A stretch of 7,780 nucleotides of DNA from Planctomycetaceae bacterium (lineage in GTDB: Bacteria; Planctomycetota; Planctomycetia; Planctomycetales; Planctomycetaceae), in NCBI GenBank assembly GCA_029259875.1, contig JAJDEK010000441.1, positions 1 to 7,780 on the forward strand, read 5' to 3'. Made by a program: the position numbers and the translations under genes. Numbering within the stretch: the first letter of the stretch is position 1; each line of letters begins with the position of its first letter. This document shows positions 1 to 5,296 of the stretch, piece by piece. The notes under the pieces are model-generated. The model saw only the letters and a list, made by a program, of their open reading frames with translations, did not search any database and was not told the DNA's origin.

Positions 1-36
1 TCCGATTTCGAAGAAGATATTATGAAAATTCTGTGA
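1..36 (+). CDS. 3' end of an unidentified plus-strand gene (partial)
   Basis: Reading from base 1 gives an open frame of eleven codons, SDFEEDIMKIL, ending in TGA at 34-36. The acidic, then hydrophobic tail looks like a genuine protein C-terminus. The stop lies 16 bases before the stop codon of the convergent minus-strand hydrolase gene, a normal spacing for two genes meeting tail to tail. The other two plus frames look less protein-like: one stops after seven codons, the other runs through the hydrolase 3' end as a shadow. Nothing can be said of function from eleven residues, and the call rests mainly on plausibility of frame and position. Confidence 0.45.
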   Translation, partial: SDFEEDIMKIL

Positions 37-52
37 GCATGCCAACTGATTC

Positions 53-784
53 TTATTGGCAGAAGACCCATCCCCGTAATTTAATACAGCAGGCTGCAGT
101 GCAGTTTTTGGTATCAATCCAGAGTTGATGGCACCAGCCACTCGATTTTTCTGTCACGCGCGGAGGCCTTTTCAACTCAAAAGTGATTGAGGGAATATAG
201 CGGTCCGATTTCACGATCCCCTTGACTAAAGAGGCGGGAGAGACTTTGGCGGGCGCATTAGCTTTCATTAAATTACAAGCAGATAATGCATCAATGGCAT
301 ATTCCGCACAGTGAATTCCCTTGGCCCGGCTTCCGGTCAAGTGATGTTTGATCGAATAAGGCGTCCCTAATTTCTGATCCAGATAACATTCATATTGAGA
401 AGTCATTGATGGATTGAATTTCGTCTTTGGTTGAAAGATGTGAATCGTAGCGGGACGTTGTGTATTCAAATAATTTTTCAGCGTCAGGCAGCGAGTTCCT
501 GTTCCATTCATGCTGTCGTAAACTAAAGGTTCGCCATTTCGCATGACAACCATTGCGACATGTGTATAAGCACTTTTCGTATAAATACGAACTGCCAGAC
601 AGTCCCCTTTACTAAATAGTAGAGTGCCTGTCTGCACGCGGGAAGAGAGTGAATCGGCCAGTTGGTCGAAGGTTGTAAAATTAGTTTTCATTTGTGGTTT
701 TTCAGCCGGGATAGGTGGCTGCTCATTCCTTTGAGTGTTCAATGGTGCGGATGCCAGAATCGCAATCGAGAGGAATAATGACAT
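53..784 (-). CDS. YiiX/C92-type permuted papain-like (NlpC/P60-superfamily) hydrolase, probably exported
   Basis: This 243-residue protein resembles the permuted NlpC/P60-like families (YiiX/YebB, peptidase C92, DUF830), in which the catalytic His precedes the Cys. Seen here: a 'GTLLFSKGD' strand (53-61) like the family's GDLIF start, 'YTHVAMVV' with candidate catalytic His75, 'LGTPYSI' (139-145), 'GIHCAEYAIDAL' with candidate nucleophile Cys159, and 'SPASL' (182-186). Family members are thought to hydrolyse amide or thioester bonds in cell-wall peptides or lipids; the substrate here is unknown. Residues 1-13 form a short hydrophobic stretch ending ASA, like a signal peptide but without a basic N-region, so export is likely rather than proven. 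The last 27 residues are rich in Trp and Cys (C218, C228, C232, C233, C242), beyond the usual catalytic core. The ATG at 784 is fixed by a strong ribosome-binding site. The gene converges on the partial gene at 1-36 and lies 219 bases downstream of the RsmC-like gene. Confidence 0.75.
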   Translation of the reverse strand: MSLFLSIAILASAPLNTQRNEQPPIPAEKPQMKTNFTTFDQLADSLSSRVQTGTLLFSKGDCLAVRIYTKSAYTHVAMVVMRNGEPLVYDSMNGTGTRCLTLKNYLNTQRPATIHIFQPKTKFNPSMTSQYECYLDQKLGTPYSIKHHLTGSRAKGIHCAEYAIDALSACNLMKANAPAKVSPASLVKGIVKSDRYIPSITFELKRPPRVTEKSSGWCHQLWIDTKNCTAACCIKLRGWVFCQ

Positions 785-789
785 AACAG

Positions 790-796
790 CCTCCTT
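790..796 (-). promoter_or_regulatory. Strong Shine-Dalgarno site of the YiiX-like gene
   Basis: Read on the minus strand the sequence is AAGGAGG, five bases before the ATG at 784-782. It is the best ribosome-binding site in the window and decides the start codon of the hydrolase gene. Confidence 0.8.
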
Positions 797-807
797 CTGA
801 AAAGATC

Positions 808-840
808 AAAATAGCCCCTGCTATTCACAGGTTCTATTTT
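808..840 (-). promoter_or_regulatory. Extended dyad upstream of the YiiX-like gene: leader hairpin or weak terminator
   Basis: An outer 7-bp arm (808-814 with 834-840, AAAATAG/CTATTTT) and an inner 4-bp arm (817-820 with 828-831, CCTG/CAGG) are separated by a symmetrical 2x2 mismatch and close a 7-base loop. On the minus-strand RNA the mismatch is AA opposite GG. The structure ends 11 bases before the AAGGAGG site and is followed by a T-rich stretch. It could end transcription from the upstream methyltransferase gene, act as a leader hairpin controlling access to the ribosome-binding site, or be a protein-binding dyad. The stem is AT-rich, so a strong terminator is unlikely. Confidence 0.4.
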
Positions 841-890
841 GCAAAGAATTCTCGAATCTCAGTTAATTAAAACGATATTTTCCCATTAAT

Positions 891-909
891 TGTTCGTTGT
901 AAACGAGCA
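891..909. repeat. Compact 8-bp inverted repeat with a 3-base loop
   Basis: TGTTCGTT (891-898) faces AACGAGCA (902-909) across GTA, with one T-G wobble. It lies in the AT-rich gap between the RsmC-like and YiiX-like genes. No T-run follows on either side, so it is not a typical intrinsic terminator. An operator for a dimeric regulator or a stray hairpin are both possible. Confidence 0.3.
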
Positions 910-1003
910 GTTATTGAAAAAAGATCATGATAAAATCGCCGAAAATCAGAAAAAGTGGCGCGATGTTATTGGATTATATTCGCTAGAATTGATTTTGCTA
1001 TTA

Positions 1004-2122
1004 TTAATCTTGAAGATCAGAGGCTGGGGTCGCTGGCTTTTTTGCACTTAACATAAAGTGATGGGTGGCGCCATCGATGGCGACATCGGTGAAGAGATCA
1101 AGCAAACGGTTCGCGTACCATTGGTATTGCTTAGTCGAAAACTGCAATAGCCCTCCTGGTTTTAAGGCGCGAAGACTCATCTGCAAGAATGCCTCCCCCT
1201 GGTCTTCACTCGTGAAATAGGACTTACACGCGAGAATATAATCATAAGTTTCTGGGAAAATGGCCTCTCCTTCTTTGCACAATTCCACTCGAACGTTCGT
1301 TAGTTGATTCTTTGCAACCCCCTGCTCCGTGCATTTCACGGCGCGTGCATTACTGTCGATGGCATGTACTGTCGTAGCATCGTTACGCGTTGCCGCAACG
1401 AATGCGACGATGCCGGAACCGCAATCAACGTTTAAGATGGTTGCGTTATCAGAAAGTTCCATGAGGTTAGTCAATGCACGCGCACTTTGATTCGGGCGAC
1501 GGTGGCTGAAGACGCCGGGTTGTGTAAAAGCATGCAACAGGTGATCGCCATCACGGATTGTAACTTCATCGAGGAAGTCTTTTTTGTTTGACAAAGCCTT
1601 TTGTTTCTTGCCTTGATAGATGATGCCAAAGTCAGAAACCACGCGCGTTACTTTGTTGAACAGTGACTTCAGGAATTTGTGATATTCATAATCTTTGGCG
1701 CGTGGCAACGCAATTGTCAACGTTCCTCCAATTTGCAGGCAGTGAAACGCAGAGAACGTTAAATCACGAACGTACTCGTCAGAATATTGCTCTGAGAGCG
1801 GCAGTAGTGCAGCGTCATAGTCACTTTCAGGAAAATCACTGTCGCAAAGTGCATTCCACTCAATGGAAAGCGGTTGCTCTTCCTGTAGGAGACGGCATTT
1901 TTGCTGAATTCGGTCAATGATTGTTTTATCAAAACTGAAGCAGTCAATACGACTGCCTGGTTGAGCGCGCTTGATCATTTGCGTTGTGAGTGGCTGCAAG
2001 TTCGATTGAAAACAGAGCGTGTGGTTTGCTTTCCATTCAGGATCCAAATAGTCCAGCAGCATCTGTTCCGGTGCGGGTGCCACTTTTTTTGTACGTTGTT
2101 TCTTTTTAGAATTGCGCGACAT
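1004..2122 (-). CDS. RsmC-like two-domain SAM-dependent methyltransferase with altered NPPY motif
   Basis: This 372-residue protein has the RsmC/RlmG layout: a basic N-terminal tail (SKKKQRTKK, 5-13), a degenerate methyltransferase-like N-domain (about 20-180, with 'GGTLTIA' at 132-138), then an MTS-type catalytic domain. Family hallmarks are 'PGVFSHRRPNQSARAL' (202-217), motif I 'NVDCGSG' (231-237) for SAM binding, acidic D256 after the second strand, and 'LKPGG' (320-324) followed by 'STK' and 'WY' (335-336). Relatives methylate guanine N2 in rRNA using an NPPF/Y motif after strand 4. Here that position reads ACKSYF (298-303), so the catalytic Asn and both prolines are gone while SAM binding looks intact. 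Activity is therefore doubtful, or the chemistry differs. The ATG at 2122 is the natural start, although no Shine-Dalgarno is visible. The gene lies 96 bases downstream of the RlmI-like gene on the same strand, so the two may be co-transcribed. Confidence 0.75.
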   Translation of the reverse strand: MSRNSKKKQRTKKVAPAPEQMLLDYLDPEWKANHTLCFQSNLQPLTTQMIKRAQPGSRIDCFSFDKTIIDRIQQKCRLLQEEQPLSIEWNALCDSDFPESDYDAALLPLSEQYSDEYVRDLTFSAFHCLQIGGTLTIALPRAKDYEYHKFLKSLFNKVTRVVSDFGIIYQGKKQKALSNKKDFLDEVTIRDGDHLLHAFTQPGVFSHRRPNQSARALTNLMELSDNATILNVDCGSGIVAFVAATRNDATTVHAIDSNARAVKCTEQGVAKNQLTNVRVELCKEGEAIFPETYDYILACKSYFTSEDQGEAFLQMSLRALKPGGLLQFSTKQYQWYANRLLDLFTDVAIDGATHHFMLSAKKPATPASDLQD

Positions 2123-2218
2123 AATGATTCATTTTAGAACTTTTACCAGTTCTGTAAGGGGTGAGAATAGTTGTGGGAGTCACTGGGACTTCAGGCTTTG
2201 TCAATAAGCATTCAACGG

Positions 2219-3469
2219 TTACAAAACACGACAGATAAAACATGTCAAGTAGTGATTCTCTGGACAGCTTGGAGAAACTGGATGGTCGGCTGGTTGCCCA
2301 CGTTGTTCCAGAACTTGCAAATGTCGTCGTGTATGTTGTGAAACTGAAGCCAGCATTTGCTGGAATTCCACTTGGCTGATTAGTCCCGAACAACTGCAAG
2401 TGACCAAAATGCCTCCTGGTTTCAATACATCGAATGCCAAACGGTTCAGGCTGAAATATCCTTTCAGCGCCTGCTTGATTCCGCTGCGATGTCGCGCCAT
2501 TTTGGGCGGGTCGAGAATGACCGAATCAAATAGTTCTCCTTCTGCTTTTAACTGTTCGAGTACTGCGTATGCTTTTCCGGTTTGGAATTGAATTCGATTG
2601 CCGACACCATTCAGTTCTGCATTGGCAGTGGCCTGCTCGATGGCAGATGGTGAAGAATCGTAAGCGAGAACCGATTGTGCCTTACCATGAATCACAGCAT
2701 TTAACGCAAAGCCTCCGGTATAACAGTGCATTTCGAGCAGGCGATGGTCTTTTACATACCGAGACACTGCCAGACGATTTTCACGTTGATCAAGATAAAA
2801 CCCGGTTTTCTGCCCGGTGACCATGCTCATGCCATACCGGATGCCATTCTCTTCGAGAAAGAAATGCTCAGGAGGTGCTTCACCATCGAGCAGTTGATCT
2901 GAGACTTCCAGGCCTTCCGATTCACGCATCCCTTTTTCGGTGCGTAACCAGATTCCCTTGGGTTGAAATCTCTTTTTGAGAAATCGAAGTACCAGTTCCT
3001 GTTTCTGTGAGAGCGCCAGGCTCGAAAATTGAATCAGAAACCAGGGGCCATAACGATCGATGATCAGACCTGAGAGTTGATCTGCTTCACTAAAGACCAG
3101 TCGGCAACCTGTGGTTTCAAACTGATCTAACAATCCGACATTTTCTCGCAGTGTGACAGCTTGTTCGAGCAGATTCTCCCAGAAGCTGTCATCAAAAGTT
3201 TGTTCTTCATCCCACGCATACAGGCGGACTCGAATGTTACTGTTTGGATTGAATAACCCGCGCGCGATGAATTCTCCCTTATCTGATTGCAGGATGACTT
3301 CATCACCTGTTTGAGGAGAGCCCTCAATTCTGGAAATTGCTCCGGCAAACACCCAGGGGTGTCGTCCAAAGAAAGGGAGTGCACGTCGTGGTTTGAGAGT
3401 CACGCGTGGTATTGATGTTGTTTCAGTAGCGACAGTCACGTCGGACTCTACTGGGCTTGAATCACTCAT
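2219..3469 (-). CDS. rlmI: RlmI-like 23S rRNA (cytosine-C5) methyltransferase, PUA plus class I MTase
   Basis: This 416-residue protein is close to the RlmI (YccW) family, whose E. coli member makes m5C1962 in 23S rRNA from SAM. In order: a variable 20-residue N-terminal extension; a PUA domain (about 22-85, with 'RHPWVFAGAI' 36-45 and 'GLFNPNSNIRVRLY' 71-84); a central domain with 'SGLIIDRYG' (133-141); and the catalytic domain. The latter shows 'GQKTGFYLDQRENR' (219-232), motif I 'LEMHCYTGGFAL' (245-256), 'ILDPPK' (318-323), 'LKPGG' (349-353) and 'TCSCS' (357-361) carrying the putative catalytic cysteine. The end has the family's 'ADHPVSPSCPENHYL' (394-408), so the protein is complete. Motif I is slightly unusual (LEMHCYTGG where relatives usually have LDLFCYTGG). 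The product is cytoplasmic and acts on ribosomal RNA or its assembly intermediates. The start at 3469 has no obvious ribosome-binding site. RlmI-type specificity, rather than that of a sister clade, is inferred. Confidence 0.85.
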   Translation of the reverse strand: MSDSSPVESDVTVATETTSIPRVTLKPRRALPFFGRHPWVFAGAISRIEGSPQTGDEVILQSDKGEFIARGLFNPNSNIRVRLYAWDEEQTFDDSFWENLLEQAVTLRENVGLLDQFETTGCRLVFSEADQLSGLIIDRYGPWFLIQFSSLALSQKQELVLRFLKKRFQPKGIWLRTEKGMRESEGLEVSDQLLDGEAPPEHFFLEENGIRYGMSMVTGQKTGFYLDQRENRLAVSRYVKDHRLLEMHCYTGGFALNAVIHGKAQSVLAYDSSPSAIEQATANAELNGVGNRIQFQTGKAYAVLEQLKAEGELFDSVILDPPKMARHRSGIKQALKGYFSLNRLAFDVLKPGGILVTCSCSGLISQVEFQQMLASVSQHTRRHLQVLEQRGQPADHPVSPSCPENHYLTCFICRVL

Positions 3470-3618
3470 GAGAGTTTTCTGTTCAAAAAGATCGGTAGAG
3501 CGTCAGTGTCTATCGAAGAAGAAAAGGGGCGCTCACTAACGGTACTCACCGGAAATGAAAAGTATGGATGATTTCGTGTACAAGTCTTAGCGAAGAGAAA
3601 GACAGATCACGTTAATTT

Positions 3619-4092
3619 TTATGATTCACTGGAAGTAGAATTGGTTGTGCCTTCCACTTCCGCAAGGTAAGCCAGCAGTCGATCCCGCTCATTTGTCAAA
3701 TGTCTGACACGCAATAGTGAACGGACTCGCGTGGTTAATTCAATTCGATTGACAGGTTTGGTTAAAAAGTCATCACAGCCAGCCTGCACGGATTTTTCAA
3801 TATCTCCCATTTCATTCAATGCAGTAACGACCAGAATGGGAATATCTTTGGTCTCTTCATTTTGTTTTAGCTGCGCACAAACTTCGTAGCCGCTGAGTTT
3901 GGGCATCATAATGTCCAGTAAAATCAGATCAGGCTCAATTTCGGTGACTTTCTCGATTGTTTCTTTGCCATCATATGCCATGAACGTTTCATAGCCTTCA
4001 TCCAGCAGATATGCGTCTAATAACTCGCAATTCTGATGATTGTCATCAGCGATGAGTATTTTTGAATTCTTCAATGAGATTTCAGACGACAT
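3619..4092 (-). CDS. Stand-alone receiver-domain response regulator
   Basis: This 157-residue protein is a CheY/DivK-type receiver. Key residues are all present: acidic pair D16-D17, phospho-acceptor D60 in 'LILLDIMMPKLSGYE' (56-70), T90 in 'ILVVTAL', and K112-P113 in 'FLTKPVNRIEL'. A two-component histidine kinase should phosphorylate D60. The domain ends near residue 127, followed by a helical, charged segment 'RVRHLTNERDRLLAYLAEVEG' (two parts: 128-138 and 139-148) and a Ser/Thr-rich tail. That helix resembles the linker which in larger proteins leads to an output domain, but the frame then stops and no output domain follows. It therefore probably signals through protein contact. No cognate histidine kinase is in the window. 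Neighbours are the RlmI-like gene 149 bases downstream and the glutaredoxin-like gene 177 bases upstream; gap sizes suggest its own promoter. Only a weak AGG-like ribosome-binding site precedes the ATG at 4092. Confidence 0.9.
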   Translation of the reverse strand: MSSEISLKNSKILIADDNHQNCELLDAYLLDEGYETFMAYDGKETIEKVTEIEPDLILLDIMMPKLSGYEVCAQLKQNEETKDIPILVVTALNEMGDIEKSVQAGCDDFLTKPVNRIELTTRVRSLLRVRHLTNERDRLLAYLAEVEGTTNSTSSES

Positions 4093-4129
4093 AATCTTTA
4101 ACCTGTAGTGTTAGATAGAAAGAAACGCG

Positions 4130-4160
4130 GACCCGTTGGGTCAGCCTGAAGCACCGACCC
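4130..4160 (-). promoter_or_regulatory. Two mutually exclusive hairpins in the leader of the receiver gene
   Basis: Three short elements, GACCC (4130-4134), GGGTC (4138-4142) and GACCC (4156-4160), allow two competing stems. The first is a 5-bp stem with a 3-base loop (4130-4142). The second, on minus-strand RNA, pairs 4154-4160 with 4138-4144 in seven pairs including one G-U. The block lies 38-68 bases before the ATG at 4092 and about 110-140 bases after the stop of the upstream glutaredoxin-like gene. Neither stem has a clear T-run directly after it. It may be a leader structure, a weak terminator of the upstream gene, or a chance repeat. Confidence 0.35.
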
Positions 4161-4164
4161 ATGC

Positions 4165-4170
4165 ATTCTA
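4165..4170 (-). promoter_or_regulatory. Candidate -10 element for the receiver gene
   Basis: The minus strand reads TAGAAT, five of six matches to the sigma-70 -10 consensus. It would put the transcript start near 4158, right at the hairpin block. No convincing -35 lies 16-18 bases upstream, so this is weak support. Confidence 0.2.
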
Positions 4171-4184
4171 AGTTCAATTTAACT

Positions 4185-4238
4185 GATTCACCGTGGAATC
4201 ACAATAACCTGTTAACCGAATTTCCCGGCAAGTGAATC
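4185..4238. repeat. Spaced 7-bp inverted repeat GATTCAC/GTGAATC
   Basis: GATTCAC at 4185-4191 is matched by its exact reverse complement at 4232-4238, with 40 bases between. It begins 31 bases beyond the stop codon of the glutaredoxin-like gene. The distance is long for a hairpin, so it may be two half-sites or chance. Confidence 0.2.
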
Positions 4239-4269
4239 GTTTTTCTGGCTGTAATGGGCGTTGGCAGGC

Positions 4270-4920
4270 TCAGGCACACCGGCAATTACTGCCACTTCCA
4301 CTTGATTTAGGCTGCATTGTGAGCGGTTTGCAGCCGCAGTCCTGTTTGTTGCAACCACAGCTGTTCTGCGAAAGCTCTTTGGCAGGTGATGCGACGATCA
4401 GGCGACGAAGTAATACTTCGTTGATGCGTCCGCGAAATCGGATTTTGCCATCAATTAATACTACAGGGACACATGTGCCAAATTTTTCGACAAGTGCTGG
4501 ATCACTGTAAATATCAATCAATTCTGTTTGTGGCAAATAGGTAGCGTAATCTTCCAGGATCTCGGTTGCCTCTTCACAGAGAGGGCAGTTTGCTTTGGTG
4601 TATACAGTAAGTGTTTCAAATCGCTGTCCCGGCTCTTCCGGAATCCAATCTTTGGGTTGATGGATTTGGCGAGAGCGTTCGCTGTCTCTCATTTCTGAGC
4701 TGGAAATTTGTTTTAAGATGGCGATTCCGCCGCCGGACAGACAAAGTGCCAAAAGTTTCCAAACTGTCGGATTCTGGAACCAGGAACGAGGCATATTAAA
4801 GGGGAGCCAACTCGTACCTGTGAGTGAGAGTGCTAAGATACCTAAGCCTAGAAATAACAGGCTGTTTCCCAAAAAAGCAAGGCCTTGTGGTAGTTCTTCT
4901 TTGCGTGCAAAAGTGCTCAT
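4270..4920 (-). CDS. Two-TM membrane protein with glutaredoxin-like (DUF836) domain and CxC-rich tail
   Basis: This 216-residue protein has two hydrophobic helices (about 14-34 and 53-69), a charged linker (70-100), then a thioredoxin-fold domain of the glutaredoxin-like DUF836 type. That domain starts with 'LTVYTKANCPLCEEA' (104-118), giving the redox pair C112-x-x-C115, has 'IDIYSDPALVEKFG' (135-148) and the cis-Pro region 'CVPVVLIDG' (150-158; P152), and ends near 175. The tail carries three CxC pairs (C188/C190, C195/C197, C213/C215) in a Gly/Ser/Lys context, suggesting metal or thiol chemistry. By the positive-inside rule both ends lie in the cytoplasm, with a short outer loop (35-52). 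A role in thiol-disulfide exchange at the membrane or metal handling is inference; the partner is unknown. A good AGGA site precedes the ATG at 4920. The gene is divergent from the kinase. Confidence 0.75.
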   Translation of the reverse strand: MSTFARKEELPQGLAFLGNSLLFLGLGILALSLTGTSWLPFNMPRSWFQNPTVWKLLALCLSGGGIAILKQISSSEMRDSERSRQIHQPKDWIPEEPGQRFETLTVYTKANCPLCEEATEILEDYATYLPQTELIDIYSDPALVEKFGTCVPVVLIDGKIRFRGRINEVLLRRLIVASPAKELSQNSCGCNKQDCGCKPLTMQPKSSGSGSNCRCA

Positions 4921-4927
4921 CTTTTTT

Positions 4928-4931
4928 TCCT
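4928..4931 (-). promoter_or_regulatory. Shine-Dalgarno site of the glutaredoxin-like gene
   Basis: On the minus strand TAGGA is followed by an A-rich spacer and the ATG at 4920-4918. The AGGA core is seven bases from the start codon, which supports this start. Confidence 0.6.
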
Positions 4932-5014
4932 ACGTTTGTGCTCTTCTCTCTGGCTCTTTAAAAAAGCGTCCTGCCCGTCATCTGTATTCTATTAATCGAA
5001 TTTCTACCCGGAAT

Positions 5015-5020
5015 ATTATA
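5015..5020 (-). promoter_or_regulatory. Candidate -10 (TATAAT) for the glutaredoxin-like gene
   Basis: The minus strand carries a perfect TATAAT, which would place the transcript start near 5008 and give a leader of about 88 bases before the ATG at 4920. The -35 region at the expected distance (about 5038-5044) matches the consensus poorly. A TTGACT overlaps the box but is too close to serve as its -35. Confidence 0.35.
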
Positions 5021-5116
5021 GTCAATTGCTACGCTTTTTGTATCTCTTCCCGGTTTTATCCAATTTAGTCGTAGTGAGTCAGGTAAAACGGAGCCTATTT
5101 CAAGATAGTGTTCAAA

Positions 5117-5266
5117 TTATACGTTTGATAAATCGATGGGAAAATGAGCCTCGCAGCGTGTCTCATTCATTATTTGGGATTCGGGAGATTCCTTAAACCA
5201 ATACTGGTCAGGCATTAAAACGGATGCTAGAGTGTTAATATTGCCTGGCTGAGTAAATAGATTCAT
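5117..5266 (-). CDS. Possible small 49-residue hypothetical protein
   Basis: An ATG at 5266-5264 opens 49 codons ending in TAA at 5119-5117. The product begins MNLFTQPGNINTLASVLM and ends HFPIDLSNV; I recognise no family, signal peptide or membrane helix. No Shine-Dalgarno precedes the ATG. The codons include several rare-looking choices (CTA twice, ATA), unlike the neighbouring genes, and the frame overlaps the region where the kinase promoter should lie. A chance open frame is the more likely explanation. Confidence 0.15.
   Translation of the reverse strand: MNLFTQPGNINTLASVLMPDQYWFKESPESQIMNETRCEAHFPIDLSNV
5205..5233 (+). promoter_or_regulatory. Candidate sigma-70 promoter of the Ser/Thr kinase gene
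   Basis: TGGTCA (5205-5210) and TAGAGT (5228-5233) are exactly 17 bases apart, each with four of six matches to consensus, and a TG at 5225-5226 gives an extended -10. The transcript would start near 5240, leaving a leader of about 57 bases before the ATG at 5297. Confidence 0.3.
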
Positions 5267-5296
5267 CTAAGGACACGTTGAGCGAATTGGTAGAGA

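Larger units (their letters stand above)
4921..5296. other. Divergent intergenic region between glutaredoxin-like and kinase genes
   Basis: These 376 bases separate two outward-facing genes and should hold both promoters. Visible items are the ribosome-binding site and a TATAAT box for the minus-strand gene, a spaced -35/-10 pair for the kinase, and a 6-bp dyad AATGAG/CTCATT (5143-5148 and 5162-5167) midway between them that could be an operator. A pair of GATTC direct repeats (5179-5183 and 5188-5192) lies nearby. One 49-codon minus-strand frame is listed separately with low confidence. No RNA gene or insertion element is apparent. Confidence 0.6.

Noticed and set aside
2136..2153. 5-bp inverted repeat AGAAC/GTTCT between the methyltransferase genes
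   Set aside because: The stem is too short, has an 8-base loop and no T-run in the minus direction, so it is not a credible terminator.
2106..2399. 97-codon minus-strand frame covering the gap between the two methyltransferase genes
   Set aside because: It overlaps the 3' end of the RlmI-like gene in another frame, is Ser/Thr-rich without recognisable motifs, and the RlmI-like frame there carries the conserved family C-terminus.
4161..4235. 24-codon plus-strand frame in the gap upstream of the receiver gene
   Set aside because: It is very short, has no ribosome-binding site and overlaps likely promoter sequence.
4232..4510. 92-codon plus-strand frame
   Set aside because: It is antisense to the CxC tail and thioredoxin-fold domain of the glutaredoxin-like gene and shows no family resemblance of its own.
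5221..5296. Alternative kinase promoter using TTGCCT at 5241
   Set aside because: The hexamer 17 bases downstream (CATCTA) is a poor -10; the pair at 5205/5228 fits better.
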